A stretch of 64,000 nucleotides of DNA, from positions 1,798,001 through 1,862,000 of the forward strand of contig NZ_CP114903.1 of NCBI RefSeq assembly GCF_027497255.1. Direction: 5' to 3'. The translations under genes and the position numbers were made by a program. Of this stretch, positions 16,979 through 26,582 are shown in pieces; the first letter of the stretch is position 1; the number at the start of each line of letters is the position of its first letter. The notes below the pieces were generated by a model that was given only the letters and a program-made list of their open reading frames with translations, was not told where the DNA came from and did not search any database. Source of the stretch: Micromonospora sp. WMMD882. Its GTDB lineage: Bacteria > Actinomycetota > Actinomycetes > Mycobacteriales > Micromonosporaceae.

Positions 16979-17989
16979 CTACTGCCCGGCCGGCGCGCCC
17001 GCCGACGTGGCCAGCGGGGCCGCGTACGCGTCCAGGGCGGCCACCGCCTGCGCCCGCACCTGCTCGACCAGCTCGGCCGGGGCCAGCACGGTCACGTCCG
17101 GGCCGAGCCCGAGCACGAACCGGCGGGCCCAGCCCAGGTCGGTCACCCGCAGCGAGACCAGCCAGCGGTCCCCCTCACCCGGCTCGATCCGCTCACAGGG
17201 GTAGTACTCGGTGATCCACCGTTCGCCCCGACCGATCCGCAGCGTGATCAGCGGCAGATCGGGCGTGGGCCGGAACACCCCGCCGGTCAGGTCGGACGAG
17301 CGGGCCTGCGGCGGCGCCGTGGCCGGCTCGTCCAGCTCGGTGACCGCGTCGATCCGGTCGGCCCGGAACATCCGCACCGCCTCGGCGCGGCGGCACCACG
17401 CCTCCACGTACGCCCGGCCGCCGACCGACAGCATCCGCAGCGGGTCGATGGTGCGTTCGGTGGTCTCGTCCCGGGCCGCCGTGTAGTAGGTGACCCGCAG
17501 CGCCCGGCCGCCCTCCACCTTCGCCCGCAGCGCCTCCAGCCGCTGCGTGTCGCCGGGCAGCCGGACCGCCACCGGCGCGCCGACCAGGTCACCGCCCGCG
17601 CTCTCGATCTTGGCGAGCGCCCGCTCGACCGCGTCCCGGTTGGCCACCCCGGGCGTCTCGGCGAGCATCCGCAACGCCACCACCAGCGCCAACGCCTCGT
17701 CCGGGGTCAACCGCAACGGCCGGTCGATGCCCGCGTCGTAGGTGATGGTCACCCGGTCACCGTCGAAGGCCATGTCGATCAGGTCACCCGGGCCGTAGCC
17801 GGGCAGCCCGCACACCCAGAGCAGCTCCAGGTCCTCGCGCAACTGCCGCTCGCTGACGCCGAGGTCCCCCGCCGCCTCGGCGATCTCGATGCCCGGCCGG
17901 GCCAGCAGGTACGGCACCAGGTTCAGCAGCCGGGCGAGCCGGTCGGCCGAGGCACGCGACCCGGTCGGCCGGGTGGCGGTACGGGTCAT
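16979..17989 (-). CDS. pafC: WYL-domain transcription factor PafC
   Basis: 336 residues. An N-terminal winged-helix region (LARLLNLVPYLLARPGIEI with GVSERQLREDLELLWVCG) is followed by a WYL-type regulatory domain and WCX extension. PafB and PafC act together as a heterodimer-like activator of the RecA-independent DNA damage response in mycobacteria, sensing single-stranded DNA through the WYL domain (established for PafBC). Start ATG overlaps the pafB stop (ATGA). It is downstream of pafB and, further upstream, pafA, as in mycobacteria. Confidence 0.93.
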   Translation of the reverse strand: MTRTATRPTGSRASADRLARLLNLVPYLLARPGIEIAEAAGDLGVSERQLREDLELLWVCGLPGYGPGDLIDMAFDGDRVTITYDAGIDRPLRLTPDEALALVVALRMLAETPGVANRDAVERALAKIESAGGDLVGAPVAVRLPGDTQRLEALRAKVEGGRALRVTYYTAARDETTERTIDPLRMLSVGGRAYVEAWCRRAEAVRMFRADRIDAVTELDEPATAPPQARSSDLTGGVFRPTPDLPLITLRIGRGERWITEYYPCERIEPGEGDRWLVSLRVTDLGWARRFVLGLGPDVTVLAPAELVEQVRAQAVAALDAYAAPLATSAGAPAGQ

Positions 17990-18990
17990 CGGGCACCTCC
18001 GCTCAACGCGGCCTCGTCGTGCCGGGCCGCGATCTCCGTCAACCGCCGGACCACCGCGTCACGCAGCTCGGGCGGGTCCAGCGCCCGCACGTCCGGCCCG
18101 TACCCGACCACCTGGCCGGCCAGGAACTCCACGTCCGCGTACGGCAGGACCAGCCGGTCGCCGTCCGGGCCGCTGCTGCTCTCCACCGCCCAGCGGCGCA
18201 GCCCGGCGGCCCGACCCGGGGTGACCAGGACGGTGGCCCGACCGGTCCGCTCCACCGGACCGGAGAACCGGGCCACGTGACTGATCAGGTCGATCCCCTC
18301 GGGTGGGGCGTAGGCGCCGGGCCGACCGGTGACCCGCACCGCGCCGACCACCCGGGACAGCCGGAAACAGCGGGTGGCCGACCGGTCCAGGTCGTGCCCG
18401 ACCACGTACCACCGGCCCCGCCAGCAGACCACGCCCCACGGCTGGAGACGACGGGTGGTCGGCGCGTCACCACCGGCCGTCCGGTAGTCGAAGCCGACCA
18501 CCCGACGGTCCCGGGCCGCGGCCGTCAACGGCGCGAACGCCGGATCGACCGTGACCATCGGCTCCACCCCCAGGGTGGCCTGCGGGTCCACGTCCACGCC
18601 GGCGGCACGCAGCTTCGCCAGCCCGGACGAGGCGGCGGCGGCCAGCCCGGCGTGCTGCCACAACCGGGCCGCGATGCCCACCGCGGCGGCCTCGTCCGGC
18701 TCCAGCGGAATGTCGGGAAGCGCGTACTCCCGGTGCGCGATGCGGTAACCCGGCTCGGTGTCGAAGATGCTGGCGGTGCCGGTCTCCAACGGGACGCCCA
18801 GCTCCCGCAGCTCGGCCTTGTCGCGCTCGAACTTGCGCTGGAACGCCTCGTGATCCCGGACGTCGTCCGGATCGTGTTCGTAGCCGGGCACGGTCGCGGC
18901 GATCTGCGCGGCGGTGAGGAACCGGCGGGTGGACAGCAGGCAGATCACCAGGTTGACCAGGCGTTCGGTGCGGGTCCGCGACACGTGCAT
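17986..18990 (-). CDS. pafB: WYL-domain transcription factor PafB
   Basis: 334 residues from ATG 18990 (MHVSRTRTERLVNLVICLL); the frame continues to 19023 without support. The N-terminal winged helix reads FLTAAQIAATVPGYEHD and the middle carries a WYL-like domain (GVVCWRGRWYVVGHDLDR, RLSRVVGAVRV). It pairs with PafC through a 4-base overlap, so the proteins are made in step. In mycobacteria PafBC binds a promoter motif of DNA-repair genes. Here a plus-strand DUF3866 gene separates pafB from pafA, so pafBC must have its own promoter in the 228-base gap. Confidence 0.93.
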   Translation of the reverse strand: MHVSRTRTERLVNLVICLLSTRRFLTAAQIAATVPGYEHDPDDVRDHEAFQRKFERDKAELRELGVPLETGTASIFDTEPGYRIAHREYALPDIPLEPDEAAAVGIAARLWQHAGLAAAASSGLAKLRAAGVDVDPQATLGVEPMVTVDPAFAPLTAAARDRRVVGFDYRTAGGDAPTTRRLQPWGVVCWRGRWYVVGHDLDRSATRCFRLSRVVGAVRVTGRPGAYAPPEGIDLISHVARFSGPVERTGRATVLVTPGRAAGLRRWAVESSSGPDGDRLVLPYADVEFLAGQVVGYGPDVRALDPPELRDAVVRRLTEIAARHDEAALSGGAR

Positions 18991-19218
18991 GACGCTAGCA
19001 GCCGCGCCGGGCCGGCCGTACACCCGCGCGGGCGTGCCGCGCCGCCGCAGGTGGCGGCCGTCACGCGCACCGGACGGACCCCGCCGACCGATCGTCGCCG
19101 TCCTCCCTGCCCCCGGCAGCGACGGCGACGACGGCGACGCCGCCGCGACCCGGGCATCGACCCCGACCGACGAGGCCGGGCGCCACCGCCCCGGCGGCGA
19201 CCGCTAGCGTTTCCGGTC

Positions 19219-20304
19219 ATGGTGCGATGGCGGACGGGAACGGTCACGGCGCTGCGCCGGCAGTGGCCCGGCGCGACGGAGCTCGACGTCGCCCTGCCCG
19301 ACGGCGCGACCATGCGCGCCCTGGCCTACCCCGAGCTGGTCGGCCACCCCGAACCCGGCGACCGGGTGCTGCTCAACGCCGGCGCGTTGCTGATGGGCCT
19401 CGGCACCGGCGGGTACGCGCTGGTCGTCGCCCTGCCTGACCGGCTCCCACCGGACCCGCCCGCCGACGCCGGCAACCGCGACGCCGGGCACCTGGTCAAG
19501 GCCCGCTACACCCCGCTGCAACCGATCCTGCTCGGCGTGGACGAGGAAGCCTCCCCGCACCACGCGCTGCTCGCCGACGCCGACGACCTGGCCGGACTGC
19601 CGGTGGTCACCGCCGACCTGCACTCCGCGCTGCCGGCGATCCTGGCCGGCGTACACACCGACGCACCGGGCCTGCGGGTCGCCTACCTGCTCACCGACGG
19701 TGGCGCGCTGCCCGCCTGGTTCTCCCGCACCCTGGCCGGGCTGCGTGGGCGGCTGGCCGGCACGATCAGCGTCGGCCAGGCGTTCGGCGGTGACCTGGAG
19801 GCCAGCACCCTGCACACCGGGCTGCTCGCCGCCCGGCAGGTGCTGCGCGCCGACGTCGCCGTCGTCGCCCAGGGGCCGGGAAACCTGGGCACCGGCACCC
19901 GGTGGGGCTTCTCCGGGGTCGCCGTCGGCGAGGCGGTCAACGCTGTCGCCGCCCTCGGCGGGCAGCCGGTCGGCTCCCTGCGGATCTCCGCCGCCGACCC
20001 CCGCCCCCGGCACCAGGGGGTGTCGCACCACAGCCTCACCGCGTACGGGCGGGTGGCGCTCGCCCCAGCGGACCTGGTCGTCCCGGACGGCCTCGACCCG
20101 ACGCTGGCCGCCGAGGTGGACGCGGCGACGGCGGAGCTGGCCGCCCGGCACCGGATCGTCCGGGTCGACACCGCCGGGCTGGACGCCGCGCTGCGGGCCA
20201 GCGTCGTGCCGCTGTCCACCATGGGACGGGGTCTGGACGCCGACCACGCGTACTTCCTGGCCGCCGCCGCCGCCGGCCGGCACGCCGCCCGACTCGTCCG
20301 CTGA
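19219..20304 (+). CDS. DUF3866 family protein
   Basis: 361 residues from ATG 19219. The sequence RWRTGTVTALRRQWPGATEL is the typical opening of DUF3866, and the family core HLVKARYTPLQ, FGGDLEASTLHTGL and QGPGNLGTGTRWGFSG is present. No catalytic function is established. The glycine-rich, alpha/beta pattern could bind a nucleotide or sugar, but no P-loop is seen. It is transcribed against the proteasome locus, divergent from pafB (228-base spacer). Confidence 0.85.
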   Translation: MVRWRTGTVTALRRQWPGATELDVALPDGATMRALAYPELVGHPEPGDRVLLNAGALLMGLGTGGYALVVALPDRLPPDPPADAGNRDAGHLVKARYTPLQPILLGVDEEASPHHALLADADDLAGLPVVTADLHSALPAILAGVHTDAPGLRVAYLLTDGGALPAWFSRTLAGLRGRLAGTISVGQAFGGDLEASTLHTGLLAARQVLRADVAVVAQGPGNLGTGTRWGFSGVAVGEAVNAVAALGGQPVGSLRISAADPRPRHQGVSHHSLTAYGRVALAPADLVVPDGLDPTLAAEVDAATAELAARHRIVRVDTAGLDAALRASVVPLSTMGRGLDADHAYFLAAAAAGRHAARLVR

Positions 20305-20368
20305 CCGACCCGGCAGGGCGGTGGGCATACGGCCTGCGCGACGGCAACCAGCGCGGCGGCCAGCCGCT

Positions 20369-20414
20369 GACCGGTCAGGCACGGCACGGCACGGACCGGT
20401 CAGGCACGGCACGG
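20369..20414. repeat. 21-bp direct repeat
   Basis: Two exact copies of a 21-base unit beginning GACCGGTCAGGCACGGCACG lie at 20369-20389 and 20394-20414, separated by CACG, in the convergent spacer between the DUF3866 and small membrane protein genes. The ACCGGT at the start of each copy is itself palindromic. Confidence 0.85.
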
Positions 20415-20461
20415 AGCGACACGGTGGACGGGCCGCCCGCCACGCCGGTCCGGGCGCGCGG

Positions 20462-20641
20462 TCAGGCCAGCAGGACCAGGGCGGCCCAGGCGGCCAGCAG
20501 CACCACCAACACCAGCGCCAACACCCAGGTCGGCACGGTGAACTCCCCGCGACGGTTCGCCGCGATCTCGTCACGGATCTTGTTCCGGCGGCGCTCGACC
20601 CAGGTCAGGCGCTCAGGATCGGGAGGTGATGGGTAGGCCAT
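20462..20641 (-). CDS. Small conserved membrane protein downstream of pafA
   Basis: 59 residues from ATG 20641, too short for most automated calls. It starts MAYPSPPDPERLTWVERRRN, has a charged cytoplasmic-type helix with R/K/E, then one C-terminal hydrophobic helix (PTWVLALVLVVLLAAWAALV) and ends LLA. A GGGAGGTGAT-like tract lies inside the early codons rather than upstream. It is 58 bases downstream of pafA on the same strand, so probably expressed with it. Function unknown; a tail-anchored topology is likely. Confidence 0.7.
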   Translation of the reverse strand: MAYPSPPDPERLTWVERRRNKIRDEIAANRRGEFTVPTWVLALVLVVLLAAWAALVLLA

Positions 20642-20699
20642 GGCCCGGCAAGCGTACCCGGCGCTCCGGTCGGACCACGGCCCGACCGGAGCGACCCGG

Positions 20700-22058
20700 T
20701 CACATGCTCGCGATCAACCGCTCCACCCGCTCGTCGTACGCCCGGAACGGGTCCTTGCACAGCACCGTGCGCTGCGCCTGGTCGTTGAGCTTCAGGTGCA
20801 CCCAGTCGACGGTGAAGTCCCGCCGCTTCTCCTGCGCCTGCTTGATGAACTCGCCGCGCAGCCGGGCCCGGGTGGTCTGCGGCGGCGTCTCCTTCGCCTC
20901 GAAGATCTCCGGGTCGGTGGTCACCCGGTCGACCTGGCCCCGCCGCTCCAGCAGCGCGTAGAGGCCCCGACCTCGCCGCAGGTCGTGGTACGCCAGATCC
21001 ATCTGCGCCACCCGCGGGTGCGACAGCGGCAGGTCGTGCTTGCGCTGATAACGCTCGATCAGCCGGAGCTTGGTCACCCAGTCGATCTCCCGGGACACCG
21101 GGCCCAGGTCACCGCTCTCCACCGCGCCCAGCACCCGACCCCACAGCTCCACCACCCGCTTGGCGGTCTGGTCGCCGCCCCGCCGCTCCACGAACTCGGT
21201 CGCCTTGGCGAGGTACTCCTGCTGGATCTCCAGCGCGCTGATCTCCTTGCCGGAGGCCAGCCGCACCTTCCGCCGACCGGTGATGTCGTGCGACACCTCC
21301 CGGATCGCCCGGATCGGATTCTCCAGGGTGAGGTCCCGCATCACCACGCCGGCCTCGATCATGCGCAGGACGATGTCCGCCGAGCCCACCTTGAGTAGCG
21401 TGGTGACCTCGTTCATGTTGGAGTCACCGACGATCACGTGCAGTCGGCGGTACCGCTCGGCGTCCGCGTGCGGCTCGTCGCGGGTGTTGATGATCGGCCG
21501 GCTGCGGGTGGTTGCCGAGGAGACGCCCTCCCAGATGTGCTCGGCCCGCTGCGACAGGCAGTAGACCGCCCCGCGCGGCGTCTGCAGCACCTTTCCCGCG
21601 CCGCAGATCAACTGCCGCGTCACCAGGAAGGGGATCAGCACGTCCGCCAGCCGGCCGAACTCGCCGTGCCGGGAGACCAGGTAGTTCTCGTGGCAGCCGT
21701 ACGAGTTGCCGGCCGAGTCGGTGTTGTTCTTGAACAGGTAGATCTCGCCCGCGATGCCCTCGTCGTGCAGCCGCTTCTCCGCGTCGATCAGCAGCCCCTC
21801 CAGGATCCGCTCACCCGCCCGGTCGTGCGCCACCAGGTCGACCACCGAGTCGCACTCCGGCGTCGCGTACTCCGGGTGCGAGCCGACGTCCAGGTAGAGA
21901 CGGGCGCCGTTGCGCAGGAAGACGTTGCTCGACCGGCCCCAGGACACCACCCGACGGAAGAGGTAACGCGCGACCTCGTCGGGCGAGAGCCGCCGCTGCC
22001 CTCGGTAGGTGCAGGTGACGCCGTACTCGGTCTCGATACCGAAGATTCGCCGCTCCAT
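20700..22058 (-). CDS. pafA: Pup--protein ligase PafA
   Basis: 452 residues from ATG, the normal length. N-terminal [14 protein letters not shown] carries the metal-binding glutamates of the glutamine-synthetase-like fold; [29 protein letters not shown] and [18 protein letters not shown] are signature PafA/Dop motifs for ATP/Mg and target binding. PafA ligates the C-terminal glutamate of Pup to substrate lysines, marking proteins for the proteasome. It lacks the insertion seen after residue 40 in Dop, which separates the two paralogues. A strong hairpin separates it from upstream prcA, implying its own promoter. Confidence 0.97.
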   Translation of the reverse strand: MERRIFGIETEYGVTCTYRGQRRLSPDEVARYLFRRVVSWGRSSNVFLRNGARLYLDVGSHPEYATPECDSVVDLVAHDRAGERILEGLLIDAEKRLHDEGIAGEIYLFKNNTDSAGNSYGCHENYLVSRHGEFGRLADVLIPFLVTRQLICGAGKVLQTPRGAVYCLSQRAEHIWEGVSSATTRSRPIINTRDEPHADAERYRRLHVIVGDSNMNEVTTLLKVGSADIVLRMIEAGVVMRDLTLENPIRAIREVSHDITGRRKVRLASGKEISALEIQQEYLAKATEFVERRGGDQTAKRVVELWGRVLGAVESGDLGPVSREIDWVTKLRLIERYQRKHDLPLSHPRVAQMDLAYHDLRRGRGLYALLERRGQVDRVTTDPEIFEAKETPPQTTRARLRGEFIKQAQEKRRDFTVDWVHLKLNDQAQRTVLCKDPFRAYDERVERLIASM

Positions 22059-22150
22059 GATGAGACATTAGCCCCCCGGAGCCCGGATTGGGCAGCGCTC
22101 GACGGGGGGCTTGTCGCGGTCGGTCGCCGGACGGCCACCATCCGCGCCGG

Positions 22151-22194
22151 CAGCGCGCAGACCGGACGGGCGGGCCCGTCCGGTCTGCGCGCTG
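22151..22194 (-). terminator. Perfect 21-bp stem hairpin after prcA
   Basis: CAGCGCGCAGACCGGACGGG... at 22151-22171 pairs exactly with 22174-22194 around a formal GG loop. It begins 8 bases downstream of the prcA stop and 92 bases before pafA, so it would end prcB-prcA transcripts or separate them from pafA. No U-tract. Confidence 0.8.
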
Positions 22195-22201
22195 GATCAG
22201 G

Positions 22202-23050
22202 TCAGGGCTGGGTCTCGCCGGTGCTCGCCTCGGTGGGCGTATCCGGGGCCTGCCCCTCCAGGTCCGCGGAGCCGGCCGAGGTGGTCGGCTTGCCGGACGG
22301 CGCAGCCGGCGGCTTCGCCGTCTCCGTACGGGCCGTCGGGGCGGGCTCCTCGCCGCCGTCCAGCAACGAAGTCAACGCCGCGCCGGTGATCCGGCGGAAG
22401 GTACGCCCGACCCGGGTGCGGTCCAGCACCGCCACCTCGAGCTGGTCGGCGGCGATCGTCCGGGCCACGCCGCCCTCGCCGCCGACGCTGCTCAACGCCT
22501 TGACCGCGACCTTCACCGCCCCGCCCAGCGACATGTCCGGCCGGTGGTCGGTCTTGAGCACCGCGGCGATCGCCTCGGCCTGCCCACCCATCGCCATCCG
22601 GCCCGGCTCGTCGGTCACCGACCCGTCGTAGGTGCACCGGTACAGCTCGTCCTGCTCCGCGGTGGCCCCCACCTGCGCCACGCACAGCTCCACCTCGAAC
22701 GGCTTGGACTGCTCGGTGAAGAGCGTGCCGAGGAGCTGCGCGTACCAGTTCGCCAACGCCCGGCCGGTCACGTCCCGCCGGTCGTAGCTGAGCCCGTTGA
22801 GGTCGGCCATCCGCACCCCGGCCCGCCGCAGGTTCTCGAACTCGTTGTAGCGGCCGACCGCGGCGAAGCCGATCCGGTCGTAGATCTCGCTGACCTTGTG
22901 CAGGGCGCTGGAGAGGTTCTCCGCGACGAAGAGCACCCCGCCCGAGTAGCTCAGGACCACCGCGCTGCGGCCCCGGGCGATGCCCTTGCGGGCCAGCTCG
23001 GAGCGGTCGCGCATGATCTGTTCGGGCGAGGCGTAGAACTGCATGGCCAC
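22202..23050 (-). CDS. prcA: 20S proteasome alpha subunit
   Basis: 282 residues; GTG 23050 has AAGGAG eight bases upstream, while ATG 23044 is an alternative. [21 protein letters not shown] is the typical actinobacterial alpha-subunit N-terminus that forms the gate, and [20 protein letters not shown] is the conserved first strand pair. It has no catalytic threonine, as expected. The C-terminal ~45 residues are Ala/Pro/Thr-rich and probably disordered. With PrcB it builds the 28-subunit core particle. It is 63 bases from prcB. Confidence 0.96.
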   Translation of the reverse strand: MAMQFYASPEQIMRDRSELARKGIARGRSAVVLSYSGGVLFVAENLSSALHKVSEIYDRIGFAAVGRYNEFENLRRAGVRMADLNGLSYDRRDVTGRALANWYAQLLGTLFTEQSKPFEVELCVAQVGATAEQDELYRCTYDGSVTDEPGRMAMGGQAEAIAAVLKTDHRPDMSLGGAVKVAVKALSSVGGEGGVARTIAADQLEVAVLDRTRVGRTFRRITGAALTSLLDGGEEPAPTARTETAKPPAAPSGKPTTSAGSADLEGQAPDTPTEASTGETQP

Positions 23051-23113
23051 GGCGGCGGTTCTCCTTAGAGCGCTGTGCTGACGGCTGCTGGTTGCTGGTG
23101 ACGGGGAGCGGGG

Positions 23114-23953
23114 TCAGCCGCCCGGATTCTCCATCCGGCCCTGGACCACGCGCTCGGCGAGCGCGGCGGTCTCCTCGGCGGTGAGCCGGTGCGTCCCCTC
23201 CGCCGTCGCGGTCATCACCACCGGGTAGATCCGCCGGGTGAGGTCCGGGCCGCCGGTGGCGGTGTCGTCGTCGGCGGCGTCGTAGAGCGCCTCGACGGCC
23301 AACCGGGTCGCCTCGTCGACGGAGAGCCCGGCGCGGTACCGCTTCTTCATCGCCGACCGGGCGAAGATCGAGCCCGAGCCGATCGCCTCGTAGCCGGTCT
23401 CCTCGTACGGGCCGCCGGTGACGTCGAAGCTGAAGATCCGCCCAGCCGTGGCCGGGTCCGGCGCGGCCAGGTCGAAGCCGGCGAACAGCGGGATCACGGC
23501 CAGGCCCTGCATGGCCGCGCCAAGGTTGCCCCGGATCATCGCGGCCAGCCGGTTGGCCTTGCCGTCCAGCGAGAGCATCGCGCCCTCGATCTTCTCGTAG
23601 TGCTCCAGCTCCACCTGGAACAGTCGCATCAGCTCGATGCCGATGCCGGCGGTGCCGGCGATGCCGACCAGCGAGTACGCGTCGGCGGGGTGCACCTTCT
23701 CGATGTCCCGCTGGGCGATCAGATTGCCCATGGTGGCCCGCCGGTCGCCGGCCATCACCACGCCACCCGCGGCCGAGATGGCGACGATGGTCGTCGCGTG
23801 CGGCGCGAGGTCGGCGGCCATGCCGGGCGGCAACGGCCGCCGGCCGGGCATCAGCTCCGGAGCCACCCGACTCAGGAACTGGGTGAAGGAGGACGTCCCC
23901 GCGTTGGTGAACTCAGCTGGTAGACGCCCGGATGGATCAAAACCCGCTGCCAC
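23114..23953 (-). CDS. prcB: 20S proteasome beta subunit
   Basis: 279 residues from GTG 23953, preceded by AGAGGAA. A ~53-residue propeptide contains [19 protein letters not shown] and ends ...LAPHA; processing before Thr54-Thr55 ([19 protein letters not shown]) would expose the catalytic threonine. The residue before the cleavage site is Ala, where many actinobacterial PrcB have Gly. The aspartate and lysine of the active site are in the usual positions ([18 protein letters not shown]). The 5' 82 bases overlap the 3' end of the endonuclease VII-like gene in another frame, so the Shine-Dalgarno lies inside that gene. Confidence 0.96.
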   Translation of the reverse strand: MAAGFDPSGRLPAEFTNAGTSSFTQFLSRVAPELMPGRRPLPPGMAADLAPHATTIVAISAAGGVVMAGDRRATMGNLIAQRDIEKVHPADAYSLVGIAGTAGIGIELMRLFQVELEHYEKIEGAMLSLDGKANRLAAMIRGNLGAAMQGLAVIPLFAGFDLAAPDPATAGRIFSFDVTGGPYEETGYEAIGSGSIFARSAMKKRYRAGLSVDEATRLAVEALYDAADDDTATGGPDLTRRIYPVVMTATAEGTHRLTAEETAALAERVVQGRMENPGG

Positions 23954-24558
23954 GTGGTTCCTCTCAGGTACGTGATCGCCCCGGCCAGCCGCGACTGATC
24001 GTCACGGAACTGTCCAAGACCACCGTTGCAGTTGAAGCAGAGTATCCCGCGCACCCACCCGGTGCGATGATCGTGGTCCACATGTTGCGGCCCGGGGGCG
24101 CGGCAGATCGCGCACACGCCGCCCTGCTCGGCCAGGAGCTCGTCGAACTCCCGCTGACCGATCCCGTACCGCCGCCGCAGGTGATATTCCGGGCTACCGC
24201 CGTAGAGCCGCTCCCTGACCTCACGGGTCCTGGTGTTGTGACACGGCTTGCAGTACGTCGCGTATCCCGAACTGTCGGAGCGGTTACGAGGAAAATCCGT
24301 CAACGGCTTGACGATGCCACAGTCAGCGCAGAACCTGTGCCCCTCAGGAAGGACACGCCGGGTCGCCACCTCCCGACCGTGCTTCTCCTTCGCCCGTTTC
24401 GCATAGCTGGCCTTCGAGCGTTGGTTGAAGCACGGTTTGCAGTAGCTACCACGCCCGCTGGGACGCTTGCTGCTGGCGCAGAAGTCATCCAGCGGCTTCC
24501 ATTCCCCGCAGTCACGACAGCGGCGTCGGCCGTTCCGATCATCCAAAGACAATCCCAT
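23872..24558 (-). CDS. Endonuclease VII-like HNH nuclease in the proteasome operon
   Basis: 228 residues from ATG 24558. The N-terminal half carries two zinc-ribbon-like modules, [18 protein letters not shown]...YCKPCF and [17 protein letters not shown]...YCKPCH. The C-terminal part is a recombination endonuclease VII (HNH, beta-beta-alpha-metal) domain: [52 protein letters not shown]. Zinc cysteines and the DHDH catalytic motif are intact. It sits between pup and prcB and overlaps prcB by 82 bases. Base composition is less GC-biased than its neighbours. Homologues at this position in other actinomycetes are recalled but not verified. No role in pupylation is known. Confidence 0.88.
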   Translation of the reverse strand: MGLSLDDRNGRRRCRDCGEWKPLDDFCASSKRPSGRGSYCKPCFNQRSKASYAKRAKEKHGREVATRRVLPEGHRFCADCGIVKPLTDFPRNRSDSSGYATYCKPCHNTRTREVRERLYGGSPEYHLRRRYGIGQREFDELLAEQGGVCAICRAPGPQHVDHDHRTGWVRGILCFNCNGGLGQFRDDQSRLAGAITYLRGTTWQRVLIHPGVYQLSSPTRGRPPSPSS

Positions 24559-24579
24559 GTCCGATTTAGTCCGGAATAA

Positions 24580-24795
24580 TCACTGACCTCCTTTTTGTAC
24601 GTAACCCCGCACAAATTCTTCGGCGTTCTCTTCCAGGACGGAGTCGATCTCGTCGAGCAGGTCGTCGACGTCCTCGGTGATCTCGGCGTGCCGCTCGGCG
24701 ACCTCCGGGTTCGCCTCGGTGGTGACGTCCTCGACCTCCTCGCCCTGCCGGGCCTTGCCCGACTGGGACTGACCGCCGCTGTCACGGGTAGCCAT
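24580..24795 (-). CDS. pup: Prokaryotic ubiquitin-like protein Pup
   Basis: 71 residues, ATG preceded by a strong GGAGGAGG. Hydrophilic and disordered N-terminal half (SQSGKARQGEEVEDV), then the coiled-coil-forming DDLLDEIDSVLEENAEEFVR that binds the Mpa/ARC coiled coil, ending YVQKGGQ. The terminal Gln means Dop must deamidate it to Glu before PafA can conjugate it. It is first after dop, 93 bases downstream, and 21 bases ahead of the endonuclease VII-like gene. Confidence 0.97.
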   Translation of the reverse strand: MATRDSGGQSQSGKARQGEEVEDVTTEANPEVAERHAEITEDVDDLLDEIDSVLEENAEEFVRGYVQKGGQ

Positions 24796-24888
24796 GGGGT
24801 GCCTCCTCCACGATCGCCTGCCAGAAACTTACCTCGCGGGAGCGACGAAAACCGGCCACGTGACCCGCTTTCGCCGAAGGCGGACGAC

Positions 24889-26406
24889 TCAGCCGCCGGT
24901 CAACGTCTCCAGCAGGTCCTTCGCGCTCTCGCACCTGTCGAACAACGCGCCGACGTGTCGCCGGGTCCCCCGCTCGGGCTCCATCATCGGCACCCGCACC
25001 AGCGACTCACGCCCGACGTCGAAGATGACCGAGTCCCAGCTCGCCGCGACCACCTCCGAGGGAAAATCGGCCAGACAGCGGCCCCGGAAGTAGGCCCGGG
25101 TGTCCTCCGGCGGCTCCGTCATCGCCGTCCGGGTCTGCTCGTCGGTCAGCAGCGTCTTCATCGACCCCCGCGACACCAGCCGGTGGTAGAGGCCCTTCTC
25201 CGGCCGGACGTCGGAGTACTGGAGGTCGACGAGTTGGAGCTTGTGCGAGCCCCAACCGAGCTTCTCCCGCTCCCGGTAGCCCTCCAGCAGCCGCAGCTTG
25301 GCCACCCAGTCCAACTCGTCGGCGCAGAGCATCACGTCGCGGCCCAGCCGGTCCAGCACGTCCTCCCAGCGGTCCAGCACGTCGAGGGTCTGCTCGTCGG
25401 CGTCGGCGCCGTACCGGTCCTCCACGAACGACCGGACCCGCTCGTAGTACGCCCACTGCACGTCCAGGGCGGTCAGCCGCCGGCCGTCCCGCAGTCGCAT
25501 CCGGTGGGTCAGCGACGGGTCGTGGCTGACCGTGCGCAACTCGCCCACCGGGTCGGCGATGCCCAGGTCCGGGCCGAGCGCCTTCTCCTCGATCATGGTC
25601 AGGATCAGGGCGGTGGTGCCCACCTTGAGGTACGTGGAGATCTCCGACAGGTTGGCGTCACCGATGATCACGTGGAGGCGGCGGTACTTGTCGGCGTCGG
25701 CGTGCGGCTCGTCGCGGGTGTTGATGATGGGCCGCTTGAGCGTCGTCTCCAGCCCCACCTCGACCTCGAAGAAGTCGGCCCGCTGGGAGATCTGGAACCC
25801 GCTCTGGCCGCCGTCCTGGCCGATGCCGACCCGCCCGGCGCCGCAGACGATCTGCCGGGTCACGAAGAACGGCGTGAGGTACGCCACGATGTCGGCGAAC
25901 GGCGTCTGCCGGCGCATCAGATAGTTCTCGTGCGCGCCGTAGCTGGCGCCCTTGTTGTCGGTGTTGTTCTTGTAGAGGTGGATCGGGTGGGTGCCCGGGA
26001 TGGTGGCCGCCCGGCGGGCCGCCTCGGCCATCACCCGCTCCCCCGCCTTGTCCCAACGGACCACGTCACGCGGATTGGTCACCTCGGGGGTGGAGTACTC
26101 CGGGTGGGCGTGGTCGACGTACAACCGCGCGCCGTTGGTGAGTATGACGTTGGCCAGGCCCAGGTCCTCGTCGGCGAGCGCCTCGGCCGGGTCGTACGCG
26201 GCCCCGGAGTAGGTGAACCCCCGGGCGTCGCGCAGCGGTGACTCCTCCTCGTAGTCCCAGCGCGCCCGGCCACCCCGGTTGAGCTCCGGCCGCGCGCCGT
26301 AGGCGTTGACCACCTGCGACGAGGTGACCATCGGGTTGGCTCCGGCCTGGCCGGGCACGGAGATCCCGTACTCGACCTCGGTGCCCATGATCCGTCGTAC
26401 GCTCAT
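24889..26406 (-). CDS. dop: Pup deamidase/depupylase Dop
   Basis: 505 residues from ATG 26406. The N-terminus [16 protein letters not shown] holds the metal-binding glutamates, and the insertion after it (residues ~36-80, with [19 protein letters not shown]) corresponds to the Dop-loop region absent from PafA. Shared GS-fold motifs [29 protein letters not shown] and [18 protein letters not shown] follow. Dop converts Pup-Gln to Pup-Glu and removes Pup from targets. It lies downstream of the ATPase gene and its terminator, upstream of pup; probably the first gene of the dop-pup-(endoVII)-prcB-prcA operon. Confidence 0.96.
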   Translation of the reverse strand: MSVRRIMGTEVEYGISVPGQAGANPMVTSSQVVNAYGARPELNRGGRARWDYEEESPLRDARGFTYSGAAYDPAEALADEDLGLANVILTNGARLYVDHAHPEYSTPEVTNPRDVVRWDKAGERVMAEAARRAATIPGTHPIHLYKNNTDNKGASYGAHENYLMRRQTPFADIVAYLTPFFVTRQIVCGAGRVGIGQDGGQSGFQISQRADFFEVEVGLETTLKRPIINTRDEPHADADKYRRLHVIIGDANLSEISTYLKVGTTALILTMIEEKALGPDLGIADPVGELRTVSHDPSLTHRMRLRDGRRLTALDVQWAYYERVRSFVEDRYGADADEQTLDVLDRWEDVLDRLGRDVMLCADELDWVAKLRLLEGYREREKLGWGSHKLQLVDLQYSDVRPEKGLYHRLVSRGSMKTLLTDEQTRTAMTEPPEDTRAYFRGRCLADFPSEVVAASWDSVIFDVGRESLVRVPMMEPERGTRRHVGALFDRCESAKDLLETLTGG

Positions 26407-26533
26407 CGACCTGCCCGCTCCGCTCGCCCAACGTGCTCCGGTGTCACGTCGAGCGTAGTCGTCGTCACGGAAGAAATGGGCATGGCGGACGCCCGGTACG
26501 GCGAAACCGGCCCCGCCCGGGCGCAGGCCGGAA

Positions 26534-26576
26534 CGACCGGAAGCCCGTGGCGTGTCACGCCACGGGCTTCCGGTCG
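26534..26576 (-). terminator. 21-bp perfect stem hairpin after the proteasomal ATPase gene
   Basis: CGACCGGAAGCCCGTGGCGTG (26534-26554) and its reverse complement (26556-26576) are separated by a single T, giving a very stable stem whose tip opens to a small loop. It begins 6 bases after the ATPase stop and 127 bases before dop, so it should end transcription of the ATPase gene. Confidence 0.85.
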
Positions 26577-26582
26577 TCGGTG

